IMG/VR virus record: IMGVR_UViG_3300009184_000001
Span: 30,441-94,440 of that record
Direction: 5' to 3' (one strand)
Length of the DNA: 64,000 nucleotides
From: a virus
Of this stretch, positions 37,700 through 46,223 are shown piece after piece. A program made the position numbers and the translations under genes. The notes beneath the pieces were generated by a model, which was not told the origin of the DNA, did no database searches, and saw only the letters and a list, made by a program, of their open reading frames with translations. Position 1 is the stretch's first letter, and every line of letters starts with the position of its first letter.

Positions 37700-39742
37700 T
37701 TATTCCTTATTGTTTTCTGATATTAGTTTTACTTCACATGCGTCAGTGGTGCAATAAGCCTCACCAACAGCATCTGCTGCCATACCAGCATACACCCCAG
37801 TAAAGTCAATTGCAAATAATTGCATTGCATACTCGGCGTATTCCTCCTCTGATATTTGAGTGTATGGCATCTGTGGGTACACATGGTTACCCATAGGGAG
37901 GAAGCTTACAGTTTTCAGTTGGCCGTCATACATATGCAAGACAGTGCCAACATCATTCTTTTCTTTTTCTGCATCGAACGTGATAGTCACAGAGACAGAG
38001 TTGTCTGACCACCAACGTTGAGCAGTAGCAGCTAGGTTCACCTTTTCATATATAGACACTTCCTTCTCACTACGCTTAGCGTCAGTCTTGATAGGGAAGA
38101 ATACTACAGATGTAGTGTCTGGTGATTCGCTAGCTGGTTCTACACGATAGTTAGCCATCTTAAACAAAGGCAACATAGGGTCATTGTTTCCAAAACGTAT
38201 AGCACGTAGGAAGAACTTACCACCACTAGGCCAGTGAACGCCTGGAGACTCTCCAGCCAAGATAGACACAGTACCAGAAGGCTTAACTGTAGTCATCTTG
38301 ATTGACTCACGAATACCTAGCCACTCTGAGTAAGAGGTGTCGTAGTCACGTACAGTCTTGTAGCCTTCATCCATCCACTCACGTAGAGCCTGCATACCTT
38401 TATTGTCAGCAAAGTTAGCCACACCAGAAACAGAGGTACCAATACGGCGGTTCCTCTGCATGATAGCATTAGTTTCTTCCCAGTGTGTTGGCAGTAGTGT
38501 CACAGTCTTAGCGTACAAGTACGCAAACTTCAATGTGCGCTTGAAATCCTCAAGGGATTCGTGGCGGTTCAAATATGTTTCCACCAGTGTACACATCTCA
38601 AAGCTTTCAAGGCTCTGCTCTGCACAAGGGTTGTAGCCAACCACACGCCTGTCTTTATTATTAGGCGCGTCAACTAGGCGTCCATATTTACGAGAGACGT
38701 CCATCCATATAACTCCAGGCTCACCGTTGCGTACAATACCATCAACGATAGGGCTGAAGTCTGTCCCAACACAAACATCTACTGAGTTGTTACTCATCCA
38801 TGCCCATCCAGGATTCTCAGGGTCATATGAATTACGGCTCGGGAACTTGTCGGCATTCTTTAGGTTTAGGAAATCCTCATCATCAATACGGCCAATCAAC
38901 AACTCAGCTGAACGGCGTACGTTACCTGAAACTACGCAAACGCCAATCATATTACCAATATCGGCAATATCAATACGTGTTAACTTTTCGCCCTTGCGAC
39001 CATAAAACATCTTTTTAATGTTTTCATGCAACTTAATCAATGGCTCTGGACCGGATGCTGTGCCACCAAATGTCTTGATAACTGTTCCATATGGCCTAAT
39101 ATCATCATAATTGAATTCATATAATGGCTGGTCTGGCTTCAAATACGAATTAATCAACGCTGTTGTTGATTCTGCCCAGCCTTCGCGGGTATCCGGAATC
39201 ACATACTCCTGAACAATTACTGGCTCGTATATATCAAACCCTTTATCTGCACCTTTATCATCAAACCCTACGCCCACTCCCAACATGCTTGCTTCCATCA
39301 GGAATGCGAACGGCTTGCCTGGATTGTTTTTGGTCATTTCATTGGTGCTGACAAACGCGCAATTCTGCAATGCTGCTGAATTCTTTTGCTCATTTACAAT
39401 ATCAGTACCCATTACCCACAACCCACGCCCTGGCGGTGTCCACTTTAAATTAAATAAACGGTCATACGCTTCTTTGGCTGACGCCGCAGCTTTTGCGTCG
39501 CTCCATGGCAAACGGTTCTGCTTTGCGTGGTCTTTCTGTAATGAATACATACCATTAATAACACGCTCACATACTTCTGCCCATGTTTCTTTGGTACCAT
39601 CTTCCTTTTTACGGGAATATGTGCGTAGGAATGTAACTTCTCCTACCGAGTTTCCGGCAACGTCTGCATAACCAAATGGTGCTTTCTTGTTCTTGTATCC
39701 TGCAACGAACTCTTCTGCTAATTTAAATGAAAAACTTGTCAT
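37700..39742 (-). CDS. nrdJ: Class II (B12-dependent) ribonucleotide reductase
   Basis: The 680-residue enzyme reduces ribonucleotides to deoxynucleotides with adenosylcobalamin. It is of the monomeric Lactobacillus type. Visible features are QNCAFVST (first redox Cys), GVGVGFDDKG, NVRRSAELLIG, the active-site loop NPCAEQSLESFEMC with finger-loop Cys residues, MTTVKPSGTVSILAG and a C-terminal EAYCTTDACE redox pair. It needs B12 from the host. It has its own promoter upstream and terminator downstream, so it forms an independent unit with the 57-residue gene. Confidence 0.92.
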   Translation of the reverse strand: MTSFSFKLAEEFVAGYKNKKAPFGYADVAGNSVGEVTFLRTYSRKKEDGTKETWAEVCERVINGMYSLQKDHAKQNRLPWSDAKAAASAKEAYDRLFNLKWTPPGRGLWVMGTDIVNEQKNSAALQNCAFVSTNEMTKNNPGKPFAFLMEASMLGVGVGFDDKGADKGFDIYEPVIVQEYVIPDTREGWAESTTALINSYLKPDQPLYEFNYDDIRPYGTVIKTFGGTASGPEPLIKLHENIKKMFYGRKGEKLTRIDIADIGNMIGVCVVSGNVRRSAELLIGRIDDEDFLNLKNADKFPSRNSYDPENPGWAWMSNNSVDVCVGTDFSPIVDGIVRNGEPGVIWMDVSRKYGRLVDAPNNKDRRVVGYNPCAEQSLESFEMCTLVETYLNRHESLEDFKRTLKFAYLYAKTVTLLPTHWEETNAIMQRNRRIGTSVSGVANFADNKGMQALREWMDEGYKTVRDYDTSYSEWLGIRESIKMTTVKPSGTVSILAGESPGVHWPSGGKFFLRAIRFGNNDPMLPLFKMANYRVEPASESPDTTSVVFFPIKTDAKRSEKEVSIYEKVNLAATAQRWWSDNSVSVTITFDAEKEKNDVGTVLHMYDGQLKTVSFLPMGNHVYPQMPYTQISEEEYAEYAMQLFAIDFTGVYAGMAADAVGEAYCTTDACEVKLISENNKE

Positions 39743-39789
39743 ATTATTTCCTATATCTTTATTGTTGAATGTCTAGTATCTCAGGTATT

Positions 39790-39818
39790 ACACTAATACT
39801 CTTCTACTAACTTGTCAA
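39790..39818 (-). promoter_or_regulatory. Probable promoter of the ribonucleotide reductase unit
   Basis: A perfect TTGACA (39818-39813, minus strand) is followed after 17 bases by TAGTGT (39795-39790), a weak -10. It lies 50 bases upstream of the nrdJ start. Confidence 0.5.
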
Positions 39819-39873
39819 ATAAAATGTCGACTATATCGATTCATATACTTAACATGCCTATTATCAGATAACT

Positions 39874-41343
39874 CTACTCGAGGGCATCCCGTATAATGTG
39901 TGTGGTTTGGTCTTCAGATAATGGCTTATCTAGGTTGCGTAATACGGATGCGCGGTCACCAAAAATACGTGATAATGCGCCTCCCTCTGTCTGACGACTT
40001 GCGGTAATCTGGATGAACTCTTTATTAGTTTCCAGCTCTTTCATACTACTTACTAATTTGAATAAACGGTCTATCTCCTGGGATACATTTGGGTCTGCGT
40101 ATCCACCGTTCATTTCCTCTGCGAACCGCATGAATGCTACTCTTTGCCCCTGCATTTCAACGATTGCGGTTAATAATGACTTCAATTGTTCTTTGGTTTT
40201 TACCTCTACTGGCAGGTTGAACGCACATGTGTTTGCTGGCTTAAATGCTGGGCAATTGGCGGCTACGAAACAGGTATCACACTGACGTAAACTGCTGTTA
40301 TTCGACTGTACAACTGGTACTTCTCTTAATACTTCATGGCCGTCTATATTGTCTACAATGGACTTCATTTGGTACCCAAAAACAGGCATTGGAACTACCT
40401 CATTTGGGTCTCTTTGCACTACTTCTGTGCGTTCAAGTTTCCGCTCTTCACCATCACTGTTATTAGATGACCCCACCCCTAATTCCATCAAACCACTGTA
40501 TAGGGTATCATCACTGTTATCAGATACTATACGCTTTTTATTGTTATCCATTGTCTTCTCTAACTGTAAATACGACCAGATTGCAACTTTTGTTGCTTCT
40601 AGTGTGTCATCTTCTACGAACTTTTTGAAATCTAACCCAGCTTTTTCTACAACTGATTTGTACCTTAAACGGGCCTGTGCCTTCATATTTTTAGGATAAC
40701 GTATTAGTTTAGTATTATCCCATATAATGGTCTCACCGCGTCTCATAGGGCTTATCCAGGCCAATGTAGAGGCATGGTCAAACGGTATTTGACGTAGGTT
40801 ATCTGGTTTTGCTGTTGCTAACGCCATAAACTGTGTTGAACTGGTTAGTTTTATGGAACGAACAATCGCTGCCAGGGATGTTAACGACTCTACTGCATCT
40901 CCGGGAATTGCAATATTAGCGTACTCTGTACCCCAACGCTTTAATAAATTTTGTCCATAAATCTCGTGCCAAACAACCCACATCTTTGGGTCATTTTCAA
41001 ATGCATCTCGCTGTTCTAGAATCCAATTAAATCCCATAACCTGTGAATCAAATTCAATCCAACCTTCAATACGGTCGTAATTCATTGCTATAAACTCTTC
41101 GTAATCTGCGGCGTATTCTTCTAACTCCATCTTGGACAGGTTAGCTTTGTCTGCTTGAACTGCTCCTGAATCTACCCATACTTTCATATTAGGTAGGAAA
41201 TGTTCACCAATCAAATATGGCTTAGTCTTTGGCAGCCCACGCTTTTTCAACCCCCAGTAATTTAGGATGACGTGTTCTGCCCCGCTGCGTTCCAACAATG
41301 TACGATTACTTGGAATCTCTACCCCGCCAAATATTATCTTCAT
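39874..41343 (-). CDS. DpdA/TGT-like TIM-barrel protein with Cys-rich C-terminal part
   Basis: The N-terminal 240 residues look like phage DpdA-type tRNA-guanine-transglycosylase homologs: MKVWVDSGAVQAD, RIEGWIEFDSQVMGFNW, WVVWHEIYGQNLLKRWGTEY, ANIAIPGDAVESL and ATAKPDNLRQIPFDHASTLA. DpdA puts 7-deazaguanines into DNA. After about residue 300 comes an acidic linker, then CDTCFVAANCPAFKPANTC, a metal-binding-like cluster, and a helical end. No preQ0 synthesis genes are in the window, so the base would have to come from the host or from genes elsewhere. Assignment is by motif pattern only. Confidence 0.5.
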   Translation of the reverse strand: MKIIFGGVEIPSNRTLLERSGAEHVILNYWGLKKRGLPKTKPYLIGEHFLPNMKVWVDSGAVQADKANLSKMELEEYAADYEEFIAMNYDRIEGWIEFDSQVMGFNWILEQRDAFENDPKMWVVWHEIYGQNLLKRWGTEYANIAIPGDAVESLTSLAAIVRSIKLTSSTQFMALATAKPDNLRQIPFDHASTLAWISPMRRGETIIWDNTKLIRYPKNMKAQARLRYKSVVEKAGLDFKKFVEDDTLEATKVAIWSYLQLEKTMDNNKKRIVSDNSDDTLYSGLMELGVGSSNNSDGEERKLERTEVVQRDPNEVVPMPVFGYQMKSIVDNIDGHEVLREVPVVQSNNSSLRQCDTCFVAANCPAFKPANTCAFNLPVEVKTKEQLKSLLTAIVEMQGQRVAFMRFAEEMNGGYADPNVSQEIDRLFKLVSSMKELETNKEFIQITASRQTEGGALSRIFGDRASVLRNLDKPLSEDQTTHIIRDALE

Positions 41344-41825
41344 TCGAAATTTAAACCTTCTGTGCGGTTTAACCTGGCGTCTTTTGTGCGCAATTCATTT
41401 TGTTTGTTTATTGACTCTTCAATATCATTCCATGCCCTAACTGCTTTAGGTGCATCTGGGCGAAACTCTACACGGGTATAACTAGGCACGGCAAACATAA
41501 CACTAGGAATTCCCATGTTAAATGCGTACGCCCATGCCTTTGGGTTGTTTGTTATAAATAAATCTATTGCACCTTTTGCCCTGACAACGTTAATCTGACG
41601 CTCAGCTAAATCTTCGCCCTCTAGGTGAACGGATGAGTCAACGATGTTATCAAAATCAACAATCTTATTGGTGTCTAACCAATGTTGAATTTCATTCTTG
41701 GATGCTGATGCCATTAATGTTACTTGGTTCCAACTGCTTAGGGTTCCAACCATGATAACCCCAGTTGATATTGGTACGTCGTTAGTACCTCTTAATACTC
41801 CGTCTAGTTCTACTAATACATGCAT
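41340..41825 (-). CDS. HAD-like protein with altered nucleophile motif
   Basis: ATG 41825 follows AAGGACGATTA and overlaps the upstream stop; the longer frame is rejected. The 161-residue protein starts MHVLVELDGVLRGTN, where HAD phosphatases have DxDGT; here the first Asp is Glu. It continues with IMVGTLSSWNQVTLMASASK and a late AKGAIDLFITNNPKAWAYAF and GIPSVMFAVP, consistent with a Rossmann-like HAD fold. It is coupled to the DpdA-like gene. Activity is doubtful because of the changed nucleophile. Confidence 0.5.
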   Translation of the reverse strand: MHVLVELDGVLRGTNDVPISTGVIMVGTLSSWNQVTLMASASKNEIQHWLDTNKIVDFDNIVDSSVHLEGEDLAERQINVVRAKGAIDLFITNNPKAWAYAFNMGIPSVMFAVPSYTRVEFRPDAPKAVRAWNDIEESINKQNELRTKDARLNRTEGLNFE

Positions 41826-41935
41826 TAATCGTCCTTGTAGGTCTCTCCATAACAATCACATTTACAGTGGTCTTCGGTGCAAATTCCTTGGTATAGCTCA
41901 TGTGCGCATAAACGGCACGTGTCTGCTAATGACAT
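41825..41935 (-). CDS. Cys-rich zinc peptide, 36 aa
   Basis: MSLADTCRLCAHELYQGICT, EDHCKCDCYGE has six cysteines and two histidines in 36 residues. TAATG overlaps on both sides and AGGA upstream support translation. It may be a small zinc-binding subunit of the neighbouring enzymes. Confidence 0.55.
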   Translation of the reverse strand: MSLADTCRLCAHELYQGICTEDHCKCDCYGETYKDD

Positions 41936-42816
41936 TATTTGTTCCTGTATACTGCTGCTCTGCGAATCAGCGTTCTTGCGTCTGGTAGTTCAACTCCATA
42001 AGGGTTATTACTTTGTAGGGTAGTCATCATATGCTCCCTAACTTTTCTTAACGATTGAATTGCACCACTACGCTTACCTGCTTGCCAGCGGTAGTTATGG
42101 AAATCTCCGTAACCTTCTCCGCTTCCGGAAAATGCCATTGACCTGTTAGTATGAATCTCATTATATAGGGCATTGCCCTGTGCAGCTGCCATTGTTACGT
42201 TGTTTTCTGCATTACGTCTGATGGCATCATTTCTAGAATATTTAATATCCTGCATTGATGTTGTAAACTTGGCTTCAATACTGGCAGCGGTGCTTAAATC
42301 TTTACTGGCAATACTATCCCATTCTGGGTTGGATGGTGGTTCCTGGTTTGGGTTTGGTGTAACTACCCATTCGTCATACTTTAAATCATACGCTGCATAT
42401 GGTTTAATATCGCGGATATCTTCTGTGGCTAATGCGTAAAAGGTTAGCTCGTATCCATTCCAGTTTTCAGTGCTGCTCTGCAACTCATCGTGAAACTGCT
42501 CGTTTAACTGGTCAGAAATCTCTTTGTTTGATAAACCTGCATAATCAATATTGGCTTTACGAAACTGTACAAAATTAATTCCAATTAAACAATCCAGGTC
42601 TTTAGGTTCTCTGGCTGCGTTCCATTGGTAGGAAACTCCGGAACCAGCTAGATATGGGTGTGTCCACAACTGTGCTTGCTGGTATTTACGACCAATAAAA
42701 TCGTTTAATATGCTTATAATGCCTGAACGCACCCACGACTTTATTGCCCGTCCACTAAAAAGTACTGGGTCTAATTCGGTCGCAGGTGCGCTGAAGTATG
42801 ATGTAGGATTGTTCAT
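41935..42816 (-). CDS. Nucleotidyltransferase-like protein, 293 aa
   Basis: LAGSGVSYQWNAAREPKDLD followed by CLIGI reads like a polymerase-beta-type nucleotidyltransferase signature (Gly-Ser, then Asp-x-Asp). The N-terminal IKSWVRSGIISILNDF and a C-terminal helical, Asn/Arg-rich part lack other known motifs. It forms an overlapping group with the zinc peptide, HAD-like and DpdA-like genes, so it may act on a nucleotide or nucleic acid in the same pathway. This is inference. Confidence 0.5.
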   Translation of the reverse strand: MNNPTSYFSAPATELDPVLFSGRAIKSWVRSGIISILNDFIGRKYQQAQLWTHPYLAGSGVSYQWNAAREPKDLDCLIGINFVQFRKANIDYAGLSNKEISDQLNEQFHDELQSSTENWNGYELTFYALATEDIRDIKPYAAYDLKYDEWVVTPNPNQEPPSNPEWDSIASKDLSTAASIEAKFTTSMQDIKYSRNDAIRRNAENNVTMAAAQGNALYNEIHTNRSMAFSGSGEGYGDFHNYRWQAGKRSGAIQSLRKVREHMMTTLQSNNPYGVELPDARTLIRRAAVYRNK

Positions 42817-42825
42817 ATACCTAGT

Positions 42826-43134
42826 TTATGCTGTTACTTCAGGGCTTTCTGGCTTAATCTTACGTTCTGCAAGTTTTTCGCTAATTACCTCAGATACTGT
42901 TGGCTCTGATGGTGGTGTTAGCAACTGTACAATAGTCGCTGCTAGACGTTCTACCAAACGCTGGTCATCTACTTCTTTAATTAGTACATGTGCCCACTGG
43001 TAAACATCAGATACTGACGCATCTACTTGGGTTTCTGGCGCATCTTCTGGTTTCTTTAGGTCAACAGAAAATGTGTCATCTTGGTAAATGTTAACTACGA
43101 ATTGTGACTTGATTTCTTTAGTTGTTTGTTCCAT
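42826..43134 (-). CDS. Hypothetical protein, 102 aa
   Basis: An acidic protein with a beta N-terminus (KSQFVVNIYQDDTFSVDLKK) and a helical middle (DVYQWAHVLIKEVDDQRLVE). Located 9 bases before the nucleotidyltransferase-like gene. Function unknown. Confidence 0.6.
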   Translation of the reverse strand: MEQTTKEIKSQFVVNIYQDDTFSVDLKKPEDAPETQVDASVSDVYQWAHVLIKEVDDQRLVERLAATIVQLLTPPSEPTVSEVISEKLAERKIKPESPEVTA

Positions 43135-43145
43135 TTTATTCCTTC

Positions 43146-43697
43146 TTAATATAGGCCAAGGATTTGGCGTTTACGTTCTAACACTTTACCATGATACGGG
43201 CAGAAATGGCAAGTGTATACTTGGGGCCCTTGCAAATGTTCTGGCTTAGGCATTCCCAATTCTTTGCGTTCCATTGCTGTATCCGGCAATAAACGCTTTT
43301 TAGGTGTCTCATAATCTTCACAATTAGTTGTGACTTTATTATGTGCTATCCAGCAGCTCATAGCCTCATCAGCAAATGTCATTTTTGTTTCATAAAATGC
43401 TTTGTTAGGGTCTAATTCATCTAGGCCCTTTGAACCACCATCTGCTAGTTGTGCTAGGATAGCTTTCTTTTCTTCTGGATTGGCCCATGACTTTACTGGT
43501 ACTTTAAACAGTTTACCTACGTGTGGGTCACCCGATGGAAACTTGTGTTTTTCTATCGAAATCTCTAATAGGTAATCAAAATTAGATGGGCCCTCGTAGT
43601 CTGGTAATTCTTCCCAGGTTTCGCATACCATACAACGTAGCAGACGAATGATTGGTCCATCAATCGGCTTGGACCCAATTACTGGTTTATTTGACAT
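43146..43697 (-). CDS. Zinc-binding hypothetical protein, 183 aa
   Basis: LLRCMVCETWEELPDYEGPS at the start and YTCHFCPYHGKVLERKRQIL at the end each hold a Cys-x2-Cys, and Cys115/Cys125 (SCWIAHNKVTTNCE) lie between. AAGGAG precedes the ATG inside the upstream gene. Similar two-ended Cys proteins occur in actinophages. Function unknown. Confidence 0.6.
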   Translation of the reverse strand: MSNKPVIGSKPIDGPIIRLLRCMVCETWEELPDYEGPSNFDYLLEISIEKHKFPSGDPHVGKLFKVPVKSWANPEEKKAILAQLADGGSKGLDELDPNKAFYETKMTFADEAMSCWIAHNKVTTNCEDYETPKKRLLPDTAMERKELGMPKPEHLQGPQVYTCHFCPYHGKVLERKRQILGLY

Positions 43698-43863
43698 TGT
43701 TCTCCTTAGGTTCCATATAATAACCCGGTCCCATCGAAGGCATGGCTATATGGCCATTACTACGTACATACACGTATGCACCTACATGTGGGTTTTTGTA
43801 CTCAGGGTTAACTTCCCAGTCGTATGGGAGTTGTTTTAATTCATCCGGAATATCTTGTTCCAT
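43687..43863 (-). CDS. Hypothetical protein, 58 aa
   Basis: The frame reads MEQDIPDELKQLPYDWEVNP, then YVYVRSNGHIAMPSMG. AAGGAG lies six bases before the ATG, and its last codons carry the ribosome site of the next gene. Function unknown. Confidence 0.6.
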   Translation of the reverse strand: MEQDIPDELKQLPYDWEVNPEYKNPHVGAYVYVRSNGHIAMPSMGPGYYMEPKENNVK

Positions 43864-43923
43864 TTTATGCTCCTTATATTTATACTTTTATACTACTACA
43901 TATTTTTATTTATGCAACTAAAA

Positions 43924-45417
43924 TTAACGAATAGTCTTAGTGTCTAACGAAGGTCCTTCAGTATCCGAGTTATATCCTTCAGTGTTTCCCAGTCCACCCA
44001 ATAGTGGGTTAGTGGTGTCCTGTGTCGCTCTAATTGATTCTTCTCTAGAACGCTTTTCTTCTTCTGGGTCAGACAGGTCAACATATGAGATATTTCCTAC
44101 CTTAGTTTTAAGTGCCCGTATCTTTTTATTAATTTGGTGAACTTGCAGTAATCTACGCTGTACTGGGTCGCCATTTTTGTCAAGTTTTGGATTGCCATTA
44201 GCGTCTGTAAGTGTGACACTTGGTACCAACCCTTTTTTGTGGGCTGCGGCAAAAGCTTTTTGCTTATCGTGGTACTCTTTGAAAACATCAACAATCTTGT
44301 CTGGTTGACTCATGATGTCTTTATACGCGGCATCTTCTTTATCAGGATATAACGCAGGAATAATCTTATTTTTAAGAGTATCTCTAGTCCAGTTACTTTT
44401 TTCGGTATCGCCTTTACGCCACCTTGACTCTTTGTTACCACCTGTTGCATAGGCATCGTAAAGCTTTCTTCCATGCTTATACAATGGGTGGTTAGTGTTA
44501 TCTATATAGATTGTGTTAGCCGGGTCTGCTGGGTACGTAATAGTACCTGTTACTGGGGTAGCTTTTACTGTAGGTTTTGAAGGCTGTGCAGGAATACTTT
44601 CTTCAGCTGGTTTAATGACTGGCTTTGGCCTCATAGCTTCATAAGATGAATTATCTGCATCAATTTTTGCCTGTCTGTCTGACATCATCTGCTTGTGTGC
44701 AGTCATACCTGGCCATGGAACACCTGGGAACGCTTGTCTGTGCACCTGTTTTGCAACACCAATTGCCATAGTGTTAGTCTGTTCTTCAGCATCTGCTGCT
44801 CTTAGTCGTGAAAGCTCGGTACGGTTAGCAACTTGTTGTGGGGTACTATAAGGAGTAGAAACGCGTCTCCCAGGAATTGCGTAAACTTCCTTACTCATAA
44901 CCGGTTCACCACGCTGTACAGACGCAGGAATTATTTCCCCGGTTCTTGTATCTTTTTGTTCAGGTACAATATTAATTTTTGAGGCAACTTGGCGAGGTGC
45001 AAATGATACTTCCTGTGACTCAACACTACCTGATGTTCCAAACGCACTATTAAATGCGGCATCTCTTCTGCCTCTAAAAGTTCTTGTAGGAACTACCGCA
45101 CCAGTTTGTTGCGCCTGTGTATTGCGCATGGCAAATTTTCTAGATAAATCAGACGGAGTATAACTAATATCGCCTGCTTCAGTTGTTTGAAGGTCAACTG
45201 CGTTTGATATTAAAGACTTTTCTGGCTTGTAGTTGGGTCCAAGAGCTTTTGCTTCAGACTCCTGCTGACTAGCAACGGCTCTAATTTGTGCTATCTTATC
45301 TGCGTTTTCTGGGTTGCTGCCTAAAGTATTTTCTAATGGTGCTGGGGTAAATTTCTTATTTAATGAGGGTGCTTTACGCGGACGCTTAGATTCTCCACCC
45401 GGAGTTTTTTCTGCCAT
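43924..45417 (-). CDS. Large low-complexity protein, 497 aa
   Basis: The protein is Lys/Pro/Ala/Thr-rich and mostly disordered in the first 250 residues. A more ordered part around 300-440 includes HPLYKHGRKLYDAYATGGNK, WTRDTLKNKIIPALYP and LLQVHQINKKIRALKTKVGN. It begins a block of unusual proteins (43.9-51.7 kb) that may be virion or DNA-packaged proteins. Function unknown. Confidence 0.5.
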   Translation of the reverse strand: MAEKTPGGESKRPRKAPSLNKKFTPAPLENTLGSNPENADKIAQIRAVASQQESEAKALGPNYKPEKSLISNAVDLQTTEAGDISYTPSDLSRKFAMRNTQAQQTGAVVPTRTFRGRRDAAFNSAFGTSGSVESQEVSFAPRQVASKINIVPEQKDTRTGEIIPASVQRGEPVMSKEVYAIPGRRVSTPYSTPQQVANRTELSRLRAADAEEQTNTMAIGVAKQVHRQAFPGVPWPGMTAHKQMMSDRQAKIDADNSSYEAMRPKPVIKPAEESIPAQPSKPTVKATPVTGTITYPADPANTIYIDNTNHPLYKHGRKLYDAYATGGNKESRWRKGDTEKSNWTRDTLKNKIIPALYPDKEDAAYKDIMSQPDKIVDVFKEYHDKQKAFAAAHKKGLVPSVTLTDANGNPKLDKNGDPVQRRLLQVHQINKKIRALKTKVGNISYVDLSDPEEEKRSREESIRATQDTTNPLLGGLGNTEGYNSDTEGPSLDTKTIR

Positions 45418-45437
45418 TATAATACTTTCTTTATTAA

Positions 45438-45650
45438 CTATTTACCAGGGTTTACTTTAGACGCAGCAGGTGCCTCTGAAGTGGCGAACCCGTATCCAAA
45501 GAATGGGTGCAGTGTTTGGCGGTTGTCTAGAGTTTTTTCGTGACCATCGTGGTCCATAACCTCAGTGTCAGGGCGAACCTTACGGTACTTACCATCAGTT
45601 GCACCTTCGTCTAGGCTGGCATTCATTGAACGGCTAGTATTTACGGCCAT
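45438..45650 (-). CDS. Hypothetical protein, 70 aa
   Basis: ATG 45650 with AAGGAAG upstream is preferred to an ATG five codons earlier. The peptide (AVNTSRSMNASLDEGATDGK, KTLDNRQTLHPFFGYGF) is low-complexity and resembles other small proteins of the block, such as the one at 51213. Function unknown. Confidence 0.5.
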   Translation of the reverse strand: MAVNTSRSMNASLDEGATDGKYRKVRPDTEVMDHDGHEKTLDNRQTLHPFFGYGFATSEAPAASKVNPGK

Positions 45651-46020
45651 TATTTCTTCCTTCATTCATGTCATTCGCAAAGTTATTTACGAATTCCTGT
45701 TGGTGCTCACCCATCTGGGATTGCAAAATATCTGTAGTTAAAGGGTAGTCTACCCTTTGACCCATTTCATCTCTTATATCAAACGATTTTGCTGCTTGAT
45801 TTAAGTGGTGCCCTGCGTCTGATAGTTCTAGCATAGCAGATGCGCTGTATGGTTGCTTATTATGCTCATTTTCAGAGGACTTAATAGCAGACATAGCATT
45901 CTTTAAATGTCCTGTTATGTTTTTTACATTTTCGTAACCCAAATTACGGCCATGTTCGCTTGCGTAATCCAACATATGGAAATACAAGTTTTTGGCTTTA
46001 TCAAATGACGGGTGAGACAT
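45634..46020 (-). CDS. Helical protein, 128 aa
   Basis: Amphipathic helices with His/Ala spacing (FDKAKNLYFHMLDYASEHGR, MLELSDAGHHLNQAAKSF) resemble a helical unit present in the two large genes just upstream. Possibly a stand-alone copy of the same domain. Function unknown. Confidence 0.5.
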   Translation of the reverse strand: MSHPSFDKAKNLYFHMLDYASEHGRNLGYENVKNITGHLKNAMSAIKSSENEHNKQPYSASAMLELSDAGHHLNQAAKSFDIRDEMGQRVDYPLTTDILQSQMGEHQQEFVNNFANDMNEGRNNGRKY

Positions 46021-46223
46021 TATACCATTTTTCTATTAATACGGTCCTGACGACGCTTTTCAGCGCAATCAGGGCAAATACCTAGTTTAGTGTACATATA
46101 TTCTACTGGATTCATAATTATACCACATGTTGGGCACGGGTGAGAACCTCGATAATTTACTGCATTCTTTGCTATTTGAAACGCTTGAAGTTCTAGCGTT
46201 AGAGAGCCATCTCCATCATCCAT
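46020..46223 (-). CDS. Zinc-ribbon protein, 67 aa
   Basis: HPCPTCGIIMNPVEYMYTKL, GICPDCAEKRRQDRI is a four-cysteine ribbon followed by a basic helix, a layout that can bind nucleic acid. It is coupled at both ends. Function unknown. Confidence 0.65.
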   Translation of the reverse strand: MDDGDGSLTLELQAFQIAKNAVNYRGSHPCPTCGIIMNPVEYMYTKLGICPDCAEKRRQDRINRKMV

